Assembly: GCF_001639105.2 (NCBI RefSeq)
Contig: NZ_CP015285.1
Coordinates: 62,001 to 126,000, forward strand
DNA length: 64,000 nt
DNA from: Azospirillum humicireducens
GTDB lineage: Bacteria > Pseudomonadota > Alphaproteobacteria > Azospirillales > Azospirillaceae
Direction of reading: 5' to 3'
The notes below the pieces were generated by a model, which saw only the letters and a program-made list of their open reading frames with translations, was not told the DNA's origin and made no database searches. The first letter of the stretch is position 1. Each line of letters opens with the position of its first letter. Positions 37,099-45,455 of the stretch are shown piece by piece. A program made the position numbers and the translations under genes.

Positions 37099-37614
37099 TC
37101 ACATCGAAATCGTTATGCTGATTGCGCTTTCCGGTACGCCAAGCCCTAGAGCCAAGCCGCGTTTGGCTTCGGCTATCGTTAATGGACGAATAACAGTCGT
37201 GTTTTCAGCGTGGGAAGAAGATGGTTGAGATGAGGGCAATGGTGAGAAAATGAGATCTTTGAATTCAATATCATTGATGAATTCAAATGTGTCCTTGCCT
37301 TCATAGCGGACAGGGTTGCGCCATCCGCCCCAGCAATTTGGGATACTGATTTCAGCGAATTCTTTGAACTGAATTAGCCAGCGGCCCTCTCCTTCTTTTG
37401 AAGGGATAACCCCGGAAATACGTCCAACCAGAAAGCCTTCGCCGTGCTGATGATCAGCGCCGCCCCATGCGCCGTTGTGTCTGTTTTGTACGCAAACAAC
37501 AAATTGACACTTCAGGACTCGATTTGGATCAAGGACCCAAGCTTGCGAGCCTCCATCGCTGAGGATTCGGTCTCGTCCCCTTGCCGTGTAGACCAGTACA
37601 ATCTCGTCGGACAT
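37099..37614 (-). CDS. unknown protein encoded between antitoxin and RES toxin
   Basis: 171 residues, soluble, no signal peptide. The start at 37614 has a strong GGGAGGT upstream; the stop is 15 bp before the toxin start. Composition is clearly lower in GC than neighbours (25 G+C of 60 at 37261-37320), pointing to separate acquisition. Features: VYTARGRDRILSDGGSQAWV at the N-terminus, then a conserved-looking stretch with CVQNRHN, GEGFLVGRISGV, RWLIQFKEFAEI and CWGGWRNPVRYEG, then a Ser/Pro-rich tail. It looks like a compact alpha/beta domain of an uncharacterised family. Its role with the toxin pair is unknown. Confidence 0.75.
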   Translation of the reverse strand: MSDEIVLVYTARGRDRILSDGGSQAWVLDPNRVLKCQFVVCVQNRHNGAWGGADHQHGEGFLVGRISGVIPSKEGEGRWLIQFKEFAEISIPNCWGGWRNPVRYEGKDTFEFINDIEFKDLIFSPLPSSQPSSSHAENTTVIRPLTIAEAKRGLALGLGVPESAISITISM

Positions 37615-37691
37615 GTCAACCTCCCACGCACAGCAACACCTATGCTAGGCGATCGGCACGAGGAAGTCAACTTGTCCTGAGTTACGGCGCG

Positions 37692-37722
37692 CATACTTTC
37701 TGATACTTTTGTCAGACGTATG
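37692..37722 (-). promoter_or_regulatory. dyad over the antitoxin stop codon
   Basis: CATAC(37692)...CTGA and TCAG...GTATG(37722) form a nested interrupted dyad around an 8-nt loop. It overlaps the antitoxin stop and precedes the middle gene. It might lower read-through from antitoxin to the downstream genes or bind the antitoxin. Confidence 0.35.
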
Positions 37723-38050
37723 TCCCATCTAAAAGTTGATTCAACACCGCTTGCACCTCGTCGACCCGGCCCTGCTGGATCAAGGTGGCGGGTATGGCAT
37801 GGTTCAGCCGTGGTTGTGGTGTGAACAGCCATTGCCGAGCCTCCTCGGGTTCGTAGAGATCGGAAAGTTGATCGACGATGAACTCTGCATCGACCAGCCT
37901 TTTGCGAGCCTCGGGCACGGGAAAGTCGCGGCCCTGATCCCAGCGTGCAACCTGGTCTGGGGCTGCCCCCAAAAGATTGGCGACATCCACATTGCGCATC
38001 GCCCCCTTGCGGTGGAGCGATTCCAATTTCCGGGCAATGGCGTTGCTCAT
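37712..38050 (-). CDS. Xre/MbcA/ParS-type antitoxin
   Basis: 112 residues: an N-terminal helix-turn-helix (MRNVDVANLLGAAPDQVARW) and the C-terminal toxin-binding region typical of the MbcA/ParS family (FIVDQLSDLYEPEEARQWLF, then PQPRLNHAIPATLIQQGRVD). It would neutralise the RES toxin and repress its own promoter. The start has GGAGAGG upstream. It follows glgA on the same strand, 101 bp after the glgA stop. Confidence 0.88.
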   Translation of the reverse strand: MSNAIARKLESLHRKGAMRNVDVANLLGAAPDQVARWDQGRDFPVPEARKRLVDAEFIVDQLSDLYEPEEARQWLFTPQPRLNHAIPATLIQQGRVDEVQAVLNQLLDGTYV

Positions 38051-38084
38051 GATGTCACGCCTCTCCGCACCAAATCACACATCA

Positions 38085-38113
38085 ACACTAGCATCGCTTA
38101 GGAAATGGGACAA
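38085..38113 (-). promoter_or_regulatory. possible promoter of the toxin-antitoxin operon
   Basis: Read on the minus strand, TTGTCC (38113-38108) and TAGTGT (38090-38085) are 17 bp apart, placing a start about 28 nt before the antitoxin ATG. The -10 element is weak. The GTGTTGATGTGTG stretch just downstream might be part of an operator. Confidence 0.35.
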
Positions 38114-38151
38114 CGCGCGGCGTCTTTCCAGGTTTCCGGGCACACCCGGCC

Positions 38152-39621
38152 TCACCGCCCCCCAAGTCCCCGATACAACTCCATGTACTCCTCCGCCGGG
38201 CCGTGCCAGCCGAAGTCCCGCGTCATGGCGCGGCGCTGCATTGCCTGCCAGCGGTCGGGCTTGCGGTAGACGGTCATCGCGCGGCGCAGCGCCCACACCA
38301 GTTCCTGGCCGGTCGCGTTGACGAACTGGAACCCCGTCGCGCTGCCGTCGGCGCTGGCGGCGGGGTTGGCGTCGATCACCGTGTCGGCGAGGCCGCCGGT
38401 GCGGCGGACCAACGGCAGGGTGCCGTATTTCAACGCGTAGAGCTGGGTCAGGCCGCAGGGCTCGGAGCGCGACGGCACCAGGAACAGGTCGGACCCGGCC
38501 TGGATTCGGTGGGACAACGGCTCGTCATAGCCGATGCGCACGCCGATGGACTGCGGATGCCACTGGGCGAGCTGGCGGAAGCCGGCCTCGCTGGAGGCGT
38601 CGCCGCTGCCCAGCACCACCAGCTGGCCGCCCCAGGACACCCATTGGCCCGCCGCCTCCAGCACGAGGTCCAGGCCCTTGTGCCAGGTCAGGCGGCTGAC
38701 CACGGCGGCCAAGGGCGCGTCGGCGCGGCGGTCCAGGCCGAAGGCGGATTGCAGGTCGGCCTTGCAGGCGTCCTTTCCACCGAGGTCGTCGGGGGTGTAG
38801 CGGGCGGGCAGATGCGGGTCGGTGGCCGGATCCCACACCGCGTAATCGACGCCGTTCAGGATGCCGGTCAGCACGTCGGACCGGCTGGCGAGAAGGCCCT
38901 GCAGGCCGGTGCCGTGCTCCGCCGTCTGGATCTCGTTGGCATAGGTCGGGCTGACCGTGGTCAGGCGGTCGGCGTAGAAGCAACCCGCCTTCAGGAAGCT
39001 GATGTTGCCGTAATACTCGACACCATCGACGCGGAAGCTGGCGGAGGGCAGGCCGATGTCGCCCATCATCCACGGGCCGAACAGGCCCTGATAGGCGATG
39101 TTGTGGATGGTCAGCACCGTGCCCGGCCGGAAGGGGCCGGCGAAACGGTCGGGGCGCAGCGCCAGATAGGCGGGGATCAGTCCGGCCTGCCAGTCATGGC
39201 CGTGCAGGATGTCGGGCCGCCACCAGGGATCGTAGGACTTCTCGGCGGCGAAACCGGCGGCGACCCAGGCGAGTGCGGCGAAGCGCAGGGCGTTGTCGCC
39301 CCAATCCTTGCCGTCCGGCCCCAGATAGGGATTGCCGGGACGGTCGTACAGCGACGGCGCCTTCAGCGCATAGGCGAGAACCCCGTCGGCGGTGCGGCCG
39401 ATGCACAGCTGGGCGCGGTCGCAGCCGGGCAGGTCGGTGATCAGGTCGCCGACGTCATGCAGGTTCTGCAAACTGTTCAGAACGGCGGGATAGCCCGGCA
39501 GCAGCAGGCGGACATCGGCGCCCGCGGCGTTCAGGGCCGGCGGCAGGGCGGCGGACACGTCCGCCAGCCCCCCCGTCTTGACCATCGGGTAGCATTCGGA
39601 CGTGACGTAGAGGACGCGCAT
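38152..39621 (-). CDS. glgA: glycogen synthase (ADP-glucose)
   Basis: 489 residues, GT5 family. The ADP-glucose-binding KTGGLADVSAAL is near the start, HGHDWQAGLIPAYL and LTIHNIAYQGLF follow, and the C-terminal active-site block PSRSEPCGLTQLYALKYGTL with RRTGGLADTV is intact. It elongates alpha-1,4-glucan from ADP-glucose. It follows glgC on the same strand, with a palindromic repeat between. Confidence 0.97.
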   Translation of the reverse strand: MRVLYVTSECYPMVKTGGLADVSAALPPALNAAGADVRLLLPGYPAVLNSLQNLHDVGDLITDLPGCDRAQLCIGRTADGVLAYALKAPSLYDRPGNPYLGPDGKDWGDNALRFAALAWVAAGFAAEKSYDPWWRPDILHGHDWQAGLIPAYLALRPDRFAGPFRPGTVLTIHNIAYQGLFGPWMMGDIGLPSASFRVDGVEYYGNISFLKAGCFYADRLTTVSPTYANEIQTAEHGTGLQGLLASRSDVLTGILNGVDYAVWDPATDPHLPARYTPDDLGGKDACKADLQSAFGLDRRADAPLAAVVSRLTWHKGLDLVLEAAGQWVSWGGQLVVLGSGDASSEAGFRQLAQWHPQSIGVRIGYDEPLSHRIQAGSDLFLVPSRSEPCGLTQLYALKYGTLPLVRRTGGLADTVIDANPAASADGSATGFQFVNATGQELVWALRRAMTVYRKPDRWQAMQRRAMTRDFGWHGPAEEYMELYRGLGGR

Positions 39622-39692
39622 CGGGAAGGCACTCGGATGAAAGGCGGGAGGGAGAGGCGGAGAGCTGAACGGCTGGCCTTCCGCTCACCCGG

Positions 39693-39777
39693 CCGTCATC
39701 CCCGCGGAGGCGGGGATCCAGGCTGTTCCGAAGGGCCGGCTTCGGGGGCTGGAGTCCCGCCTGCGCGGGAATGACGG
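39693..39777. repeat. palindromic intergenic repeat between glgC and glgA
   Basis: CCGTCATCCCCGCGGAGGCG with GGGATCCAG on the left and CTGGAGTCCCGCC with TGCGCGGGAATGACGG on the right form an imperfect inverted repeat. It is of the common CGTCATTCCCGC / GCGGGAATGACG type found dispersed in many proteobacterial genomes. It fills most of the 203-bp glgC-glgA gap. Confidence 0.85.
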
Positions 39778-39824
39778 CTGAGGGGGGAGGGGACGGCTTC
39801 GGTCGGAGGGGGAAGGGGGGCTCC

Positions 39825-41096
39825 CTAGTCCTTCGGCAGCTTCTCGATCATCTCGCGGGTGATCAGGACGACGCCGCCCTCGCTGCGGTGGAAGCGCTTG
39901 GCGTCCAGCTCCGGATCCTCGCCGACGACGAGGCCGTTGGGGATGCTGACGCCGCGGTCGATCACCACCTTCTTCAGGCGGCAATGGCGGCCGATGTCGC
40001 ATTCCGGCAGGACCACCGCCTCGTGCAGCTCGCTGTAGGAATTGACGCGGACCGAGCTGAACAGCAGCGACCGCCGCACGGTGGACCCGGAGATGATGCA
40101 GCCGCCCGACACCAGGCTGTCGATCGCCGTGCCGCGCCGGTCATTGTCGTCGAAGACGAATTTGGCGGGGGGAAGCTGTTCCTGGTAGGTGAAGATCGGC
40201 CAGTCGCGGTTGTACATGTTCAATTGCGGCGTGACGTGGCAGAGGTCGAGGTTGGCCTCCCAATAGGCGTCGATGGTGCCGACGTCGCGCCAGTAGGGGA
40301 CGTCGTCCGGCGCGTCGATGATGGCGCTGTCGGCGTAATCATGGGCGATGATGCGGGCGCCGGTCTTCACCAGATGCGGGATGATGTCCTTGCCGAAGTC
40401 GCGGCTGGAGCCGGGGGTGGCGACGTCGCGCTCCAGCTGGTCGTAGAGGAACTGGGCGTTGAAGACGTAGATGCCCATGCTGGCCAGCGCCATGTCCGGG
40501 CGGCCCGGCATCGGCGGCGGATCGGCCGGCTTTTCGACGAAGTCGATGATGCGGCGCTCGTCGTCGATGTGCATCACGCCGAAGCCGGTCGCCTGTTCGC
40601 GCGGAACCGCGATGCAGGGAACGGTGACGTCGGCCTTGCGGTCGATGTGGTCGAGCAGCAGCGCGCCGTAATCCATCTTGTAGATGTGGTCGCCGGCCAG
40701 GATCAGGACATATTCCGGCTCGTGGTCGCGCAGGATGTCCAGGTTCTGGAATACGGCGTCGGCGGTGCCCTGATACCACTCCGTCTCGCTGACGCGCTGC
40801 TGGGCCGGCAGCAGGTCGCAGAACTCGTTCATCTCGCCGCGGAAGACGTTCCAGCCGCGCTGGAGGTGGCGCAGAAGGCTGTGCGACTTGTACTGCGTCA
40901 GCACGCCGATGCGGCGGAAGCCGGAATTGACGCAATTGGACAGCGCGAAGTCGATGATGCGGAACTTGCCGCCGAAATATGTGGCCGGCTTCGCCCGCCG
41001 GTCGGTCAGCTGCTTCAGACGGCTTCCGCGTCCCCCGGCCAACACCAGCGCCACCGCACGTCGCGGTGCAAGGCGCAGATCCCGTTTGTCGAGCAT
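39825..41096 (-). CDS. glgC: glucose-1-phosphate adenylyltransferase
   Basis: 423 residues. Nucleotidyltransferase start [20 protein letters not shown], substrate-binding region [20 protein letters not shown], the [14 protein letters not shown] block, and a C-terminal left-handed beta-helix. It makes ADP-glucose, the committed step of glycogen synthesis, and is usually allosterically controlled. The ATG at 41096 follows AAGGGGGT; the longer frame to 41171 is unsupported. Upstream gene of glgC-glgA. Confidence 0.97.
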   Translation of the reverse strand: MLDKRDLRLAPRRAVALVLAGGRGSRLKQLTDRRAKPATYFGGKFRIIDFALSNCVNSGFRRIGVLTQYKSHSLLRHLQRGWNVFRGEMNEFCDLLPAQQRVSETEWYQGTADAVFQNLDILRDHEPEYVLILAGDHIYKMDYGALLLDHIDRKADVTVPCIAVPREQATGFGVMHIDDERRIIDFVEKPADPPPMPGRPDMALASMGIYVFNAQFLYDQLERDVATPGSSRDFGKDIIPHLVKTGARIIAHDYADSAIIDAPDDVPYWRDVGTIDAYWEANLDLCHVTPQLNMYNRDWPIFTYQEQLPPAKFVFDDNDRRGTAIDSLVSGGCIISGSTVRRSLLFSSVRVNSYSELHEAVVLPECDIGRHCRLKKVVIDRGVSIPNGLVVGEDPELDAKRFHRSEGGVVLITREMIEKLPKD

Positions 41097-41570
41097 GGCC
41101 GTTACCCCCTTTGCCTTTTTCTTGCGGCCGCCCGGCGGCGGCCTTCCCGATGGAGGCGTTGACGGTGCCACATCTCGCCGCCATGTCCAATAGGCCCGGC
41201 GGTGGGTTCGCCTCGGCTGACCCGCCGCATCGCCCGTTCCGCCCGCCTAGGCGGAAAGAGGGGCTGGCCGTTCGGACCGGATGGACGGAGCAGACGGGCT
41301 GCCCCATTCCCGCCGCTCCTCGCGGCAGTGACCGCCGCGTGGGCCATTTTCTGCACATTTTTTGACCAACTGCCGGAATGGCAGCCAGACGGCTGCGCCA
41401 AAGCTGCGCATCCGGCCCATTCATTCGGTCGAAAGCCCGAAAATTGCGGCGGAATGTCGGCTCCGGCATCTGCCCATTTCCTGTGCAAACCCACCTTGCG
41501 ACTCGTAGGGGGGTGCCCGTTCGGGGGTCCTGCGCCGGGACAACCCTGACGATTCCAAGCCGTTTTGGAC

Positions 41571-41585
41571 TGGCACGCTTCTTGT
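41571..41585 (+). promoter_or_regulatory. sigma-54 (RpoN) promoter of amtB
   Basis: TGGCACG-CTTC-TTGT closely matches the -24/-12 consensus TGGCACG-N4-TTGC, located about 160 bp before amtB. It implies NtrC-dependent nitrogen control, as known for amtB in Azospirillum and other bacteria. The rest of the 649-bp glgC-amtB gap shows no gene; NtrC sites are expected upstream but I cannot identify a convincing pair. Confidence 0.75.
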
Positions 41586-41745
41586 AACGATCGAGGCGTC
41601 CTCGGTCCCGTCCGCCGCCCCGTCTTTGCCGGGGACGGGGCGACCGGGACGGGGTCGCCCCAGTGCGGCGTTTGCGCGCGGAATGCCTCCGGTGCCGCGC
41701 CGGCCATGCAGGGGTGGGAGCGATTTTGGAGAAAGAGGAGCCTCG

Positions 41746-43155
41746 ATGAACCGTCTGTTCCTTCTGGCCGCACCGATGATGGCGGTTGCTCTGGGCGCGG
41801 TCGGCATGCCGGCCGCAGCCCTTGCCCAGGACGCGGCGGCTGCCGCCGCTGCTGCCGCGCCGGCGGCTCCGGCGCTGAATGGCGGCGACACCGCCTGGAT
41901 GCTGGTCTCCACGGCGCTGGTGCTGATGATGACCATTCCGGGTCTGGCGCTGTTCTACGGCGGCATGGTCCGCAAGATGAACGTGCTGGCGACGGTGATG
42001 CAGAGCTTCGCCATCACCTGCCTGATCAGCGTCCTGTGGTACGTGATCGGCTACAGCCTGGCCTTCACCGGCACCGGCGCCTACATCGGCGGGCTGGACC
42101 GGCTGTTCCTGAACGGTCTCGACTTCTCGAAGGCGTTCGTGCTGGGCGAGGCGACCGGCGCCGGCGTGCCGACGACGATCCCCGAGCCGGTCTTCATGAT
42201 GTTCCAGATGACCTTCGCGATCATCACCCCGGCGCTGATCACCGGCGCCTTCGCGGACCGCATGAAGTTCTCCTCGCTGCTGGTCTTCACCACCCTGTGG
42301 TCGATCGTGGTCTATGCGCCGATCGCCCACTGGGTCTGGTATCCGTCGGGCTTCCTGTTCGGCATGGGCGTGCTGGACTTCGCCGGCGGCACGGTCGTCC
42401 ACATCAACGCGGGCGTCGCCGGCCTGGTCGCCGCGCTGGTGATCGGCAAGCGCAAGGGCTACCCGAAGGAAGCCTTCATGCCGCACAACCTGGTGCTGTC
42501 GCTGATCGGCGCCTCGCTGCTGTGGGTGGGCTGGTTCGGCTTCAACGCCGGTTCCGCCCTGACCGCCGGTCCGCGCGCCGGCATGGCCATGGCCGCCACG
42601 CACATCGCCACCGCCGGCGCCGCCATGGGCTGGCTGTTCGCGGAGTGGATCGTCAAGGGCAAGCCGTCGATCCTCGGCATCATCTCCGGCGCCGTCGCCG
42701 GCCTGGTCGCCGTCACCCCGGCCGCCGGCTTCGTCGATCCGACGGGCGCCATCATCATCGGCATCGTCGCCGGCGTGATCTGCTTCTGGTCGGCCACCAG
42801 CCTGAAGCACATGCTGGGCTATGACGACAGCCTGGACGCCTTCGGCGTGCACGGTGTCGGCGGCCTGATCGGCGCCATCCTGACCGGCGTCTTCGCCAAG
42901 ATGTCGGTGTCCAACGCGGAAGGCGCCTTCGCCGCCGTCCTGCAGGCCGACCCGTCGGCCACCCTGGGCCTGCTGGAAGGCAACGCCGGCGCGGTGTGGA
43001 TCCAGATCCAGGGCGTCCTCTACACCATGGTCTGGTGCGCCGTCGCCACCTTCGTCCTGCTGAAGGTCATCGATGTGGTGATGGGCCTGCGCGTGGACGA
43101 GGATGTGGAGCGCGACGGTCTCGACCTCGCCCTGCATGGCGAGAGCATCCACTAA
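41746..43155 (+). CDS. amtB: ammonium transporter AmtB
   Basis: 469 residues. An N-terminal signal peptide with an Ala-rich stretch (LAQDAAAAAAAAAPAAPA) precedes 11 membrane helices. Family motifs: FYGGMVRKMNVLAT, GGTVVHINAGVAGL with the first pore His, GWFGFNAGSAL, and DAFGVHGVGGLIGA with the second pore His. It conducts ammonium across the inner membrane and is gated by PII proteins. AAAGAGGAG precedes the ATG at 41746. No glnK is adjacent in the window. Confidence 0.97.
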   Translation: MNRLFLLAAPMMAVALGAVGMPAAALAQDAAAAAAAAAPAAPALNGGDTAWMLVSTALVLMMTIPGLALFYGGMVRKMNVLATVMQSFAITCLISVLWYVIGYSLAFTGTGAYIGGLDRLFLNGLDFSKAFVLGEATGAGVPTTIPEPVFMMFQMTFAIITPALITGAFADRMKFSSLLVFTTLWSIVVYAPIAHWVWYPSGFLFGMGVLDFAGGTVVHINAGVAGLVAALVIGKRKGYPKEAFMPHNLVLSLIGASLLWVGWFGFNAGSALTAGPRAGMAMAATHIATAGAAMGWLFAEWIVKGKPSILGIISGAVAGLVAVTPAAGFVDPTGAIIIGIVAGVICFWSATSLKHMLGYDDSLDAFGVHGVGGLIGAILTGVFAKMSVSNAEGAFAAVLQADPSATLGLLEGNAGAVWIQIQGVLYTMVWCAVATFVLLKVIDVVMGLRVDEDVERDGLDLALHGESIH

Positions 43156-43188
43156 GAACACTCCCTTTCCCACGGGTCTCTCCGAAAG

Positions 43189-43216
43189 GGCCGCCGGGCT
43201 TCCCGGCGGCCTTTTT
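43189..43216 (+). terminator. intrinsic terminator of amtB
   Basis: GGCCGCCGGG, CTT loop, CCCGGCGGCC followed by TTTTT. It lies 33 bp after the amtB stop. Confidence 0.92.
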
Positions 43217-43356
43217 CGTTTGCCGCCGCCGGAGTGTTGCGCAGGGATTGTTGCGCCGGCGGAAACGCTGTGGCGCGGGCGTGCCGGCTTCACGGCGGGG
43301 CCGCGGCGGACTACCTCTGGTCCATCGTCAGCGCTCTTCTTTCGGGAGTCCCCGCC

Positions 43357-44214
43357 ATGTCCGCCCAGTCCGCCACCCCCGGTGTCCGTCCGGTCCTCGC
43401 CGCCGTGGAGGGCATGGCCACCTCCGACGGCGCCGGGGTCAGCATGACCCGCATGCTGGGCACGCCCCGCCTGCGCACGCTCGACCCCTTCCTGATGCTG
43501 GACCTGTTCGGGTCCGACCGGCCGACCGACTATCTGGCGGGCTTCCCCGACCATCCCCACCGCGGCTTCGAGACGGTCACCTACATGCTGGCCGGCCGCA
43601 TGCGCCATGCCGACAACCACGGGCATGAGGGCGTGATCGAAACCGGCGGCGTGCAGTGGATGACCGCCGGCCGCGGCCTGATCCATTCGGAGATGCCGGA
43701 GCAGACCGAAGGGCTGATGCGCGGCTTCCAGCTGTGGATCAACCTGCCGGCCCGGCTGAAGATGACCGAGCCGCGCTATCAGGAGTTCCCGGCCGCCTCC
43801 ATCCCGGTGGAACGGCGCGAGGACGGCGCCACCGTCACCGTGATCGCCGGCGACACCGCCCGCGGCACTGCCGGTCCGGTGCGGGCCGAGGCGACCGACG
43901 CCCGTTACTTCGACGTCAATCTGCCGCCGTCGGTCTCCTTCGCCGAGCCGCTGCCTGCCGGCCACACCGCCTTCCTGGTGCTGTTCGAAGGCACGCTGGA
44001 TGTCGCCGGCGAGGGGCTGATGTCGGGACCGCGGGTGATCGTGCTGGGCGACGGCGAGCGGGTGGAGGCGACCGCCGGGGCCGGGGGGGCGCGCTTCCTG
44101 CTGCTGGCCGGCGAGCCGATCGGCGAACCCATCGCGTGGGGCGGTCCCTTCGTCATGAACACGCGCGAAGAGGTGATGCAGGCCTTCCGCGATTTCGAGG
44201 AGGGGCGCATCTGA
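43357..44214 (+). CDS. pirin family protein
   Basis: 285 residues of the bicupin pirin family. The metal-binding N-terminal cupin shows FPDHPHRGFETVTYMLAG and MRHADNHG, then GGVQWMTAGRGLIHSEMP. The C-terminal cupin carries FVMNTREEVMQAFRDFEEG. Pirins bind iron; some show quercetinase activity, others act as redox-sensitive cofactors. The ATG at 43357 with CGGGAG upstream is chosen. An 11-bp exact tandem duplication of GGCGCATCTGA (44204-44225) spans the stop, giving a second out-of-use TGA. Confidence 0.92.
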   Translation: MSAQSATPGVRPVLAAVEGMATSDGAGVSMTRMLGTPRLRTLDPFLMLDLFGSDRPTDYLAGFPDHPHRGFETVTYMLAGRMRHADNHGHEGVIETGGVQWMTAGRGLIHSEMPEQTEGLMRGFQLWINLPARLKMTEPRYQEFPAASIPVERREDGATVTVIAGDTARGTAGPVRAEATDARYFDVNLPPSVSFAEPLPAGHTAFLVLFEGTLDVAGEGLMSGPRVIVLGDGERVEATAGAGGARFLLLAGEPIGEPIAWGGPFVMNTREEVMQAFRDFEEGRI

Positions 44215-44231
44215 GGCGCATCTGATCGGGG

Positions 44232-44275
44232 GATGCCGCGCGCCAACCCGTTCTTCGGGGGAGGTGCGCGGCATC
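44232..44275 (+). terminator. inverted repeat after the pirin gene
   Basis: GATGCCGCGC (44232-44241) pairs with GCGCGGCATC (44266-44275) across a 24-nt loop. No T-run; a weak terminator or stabilising structure. Confidence 0.45.
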
Positions 44276-44354
44276 TCGTGCCTTGCACCCCCGCCACCGC
44301 CGGTTATCATGGCGCACTCGGTGTTAATACGAACGATGGCGGGGAGCTGGGGCG

Positions 44355-44900
44355 ATGCGTGCAAAGGGGCTGTTGGGTGGGTTCAAGGGTGTTGCCGCCG
44401 CCGGCGTTCTGGCCCTGACGCTGGCGGCAGGCCTGTCGACCGCCAAACCTGCCGCCGCGGTGGACCTGTCCAAGGCCGCCGCCGATTTCGGGCCGGAGGG
44501 CGCCTGGACCAACCAGTGCGACATCGACCGGATGACCGACAGCAAGACCTGCCGGCTGATGATCTACCGCCTGTTCGACGACGGGAAGGATGTCGGCTTC
44601 ATCGCGCTCAGCGTCATCCCGACCGGCAACGACTTCCACCTGTTCCTGACCACCAGCCAGGGGCTGGTCGACCGCTGCGCCATCCGCGTCGACCGCCAGC
44701 CGCGCATCGAATCGCATGTCGCGACGCTGAACATGTGCATGTTCCCGAATTTCGTGTCCGGCCGCGTCGCCGACCAGTTCCGCAACGGCTCGACCATCCT
44801 GGTCCGCGTCAGCTCGCCGCGCCTGGGCAAGCGCGACATCGATTTCCCGCTGAACGGCTTCTCCCGCACCTTCGAGGAGATGCAGCGCAGTCTGCAGTGA
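44355..44900 (+). CDS. IalB-like secreted protein
   Basis: 181 residues with a signal peptide (GVLALTLAAGLSTAKPAAA). The mature part follows the invasion-associated locus B pattern: WTNQCDI, a later Cys in KTCRLMIYR, a Gly-containing beta region, and two more Cys (DRCAIRV, LNMCMF). The four Cys probably make two disulphides in the periplasm. IalB proteins are widespread in free-living alphaproteobacteria and the family name does not imply virulence. Function here is unknown. Confidence 0.7.
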   Translation: MRAKGLLGGFKGVAAAGVLALTLAAGLSTAKPAAAVDLSKAAADFGPEGAWTNQCDIDRMTDSKTCRLMIYRLFDDGKDVGFIALSVIPTGNDFHLFLTTSQGLVDRCAIRVDRQPRIESHVATLNMCMFPNFVSGRVADQFRNGSTILVRVSSPRLGKRDIDFPLNGFSRTFEEMQRSLQ

Positions 44901-44944
44901 GCGGCACGGCGCCGGTCTCTCCCATCGCCTTCATCCCGCCAGCC

Positions 44945-45190
44945 GGAAGCCAGCCGCCGGTTCTCGCATCGGGCAGCCGTCGCGGTGAATGCGGAAGCCG
45001 GAGGAGCGGGCGTAGGCGATGCGGCGGGCGCGCATGATCGAGCCGAGAGGCCGGTGCGCGGGGCCAGTCCGTGCCAGGGGCTGAAGGCCAGCCGGTCGTC
45101 GCCGGCGCGCTGATGCGGGCCACGGTGCGGTGGGGGCACAGTTCCTCCGGCCACCGCACGCTGGCGTGCTTGTGCCGGCGCCGCAGGCCA
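44945..45190 (-). pseudogene. catalase-family remnant with two frameshifts
   Basis: Three reading frames on the minus strand together give a catalase-like C-terminus. They are HASVRWPEELCPHRTVARI (about 45174-45112), then AGDDRLAFSPWHGLAP, then PAHRPLGSIMRARRIAYARS and SGFR. The blocks follow the family order ending in FNPWHAL...HRPLGSI.R.R...Y. Two frame changes separate them and nothing upstream of the first block resembles the catalase core, so this is a decayed fragment. No open frame joins the parts. Confidence 0.75.
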
Positions 45191-45212
45191 CCGTCATGAC
45201 GTGCCACCAATT

Positions 45213-45231
45213 TAGAATGATAATCAGAATT
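45213..45231. promoter_or_regulatory. Fur-box-like sequence
   Basis: TAGAATGATAATCAGAATT matches 14 of 19 positions of the classical Fur consensus GATAATGATAATCATTATC. It lies in an unusually AT-rich stretch (about 45208-45335) directly before the catalase remnant and about 225 bp before the GGDEF-EAL gene. It could have controlled the lost peroxidase or may act on the GGDEF-EAL gene. Confidence 0.4.
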
Positions 45232-45455
45232 ATACACAGAGTTAACAAACACCGGACCGCAATTATCGCGTGATAAAGCGGTAAATACAACCAATCAAAT
45301 ATAGAAATTAACCATTAAAATGCGGGTTAACTTTATCGAAGACCTGTGGTGCCCGCATGATGGCTGCGCCTATCCTTTGGTGACGAAGAACCGGCATCAT
45401 CCGGCGGCGTTGCAGCCGACGGAACGCGTTGCGGGGAGTCGATCGAGGGGATTTC

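Noticed and set aside
41097..41570. Gene or NtrC binding site in the glgC-amtB gap
   Set aside because: Open frames here have no features, and no pair of TGCAC/GTGCA half-sites at correct spacing was found.
44204..44225. 11-bp tandem duplication at the pirin stop
   Set aside because: Real in sequence but only adds a second stop codon; no likely function.
40339..44364. Very long open frame antisense to glgC, amtB and the pirin gene
   Set aside because: It is a GC-driven shadow: composition is dominated by His/Gln/Arg/Gly and it lies opposite well-identified genes.
44809..45294. Intact gene on the minus strand after the IalB-like gene
   Set aside because: The catalase-like blocks fall in three different frames, so no intact protein can be made.
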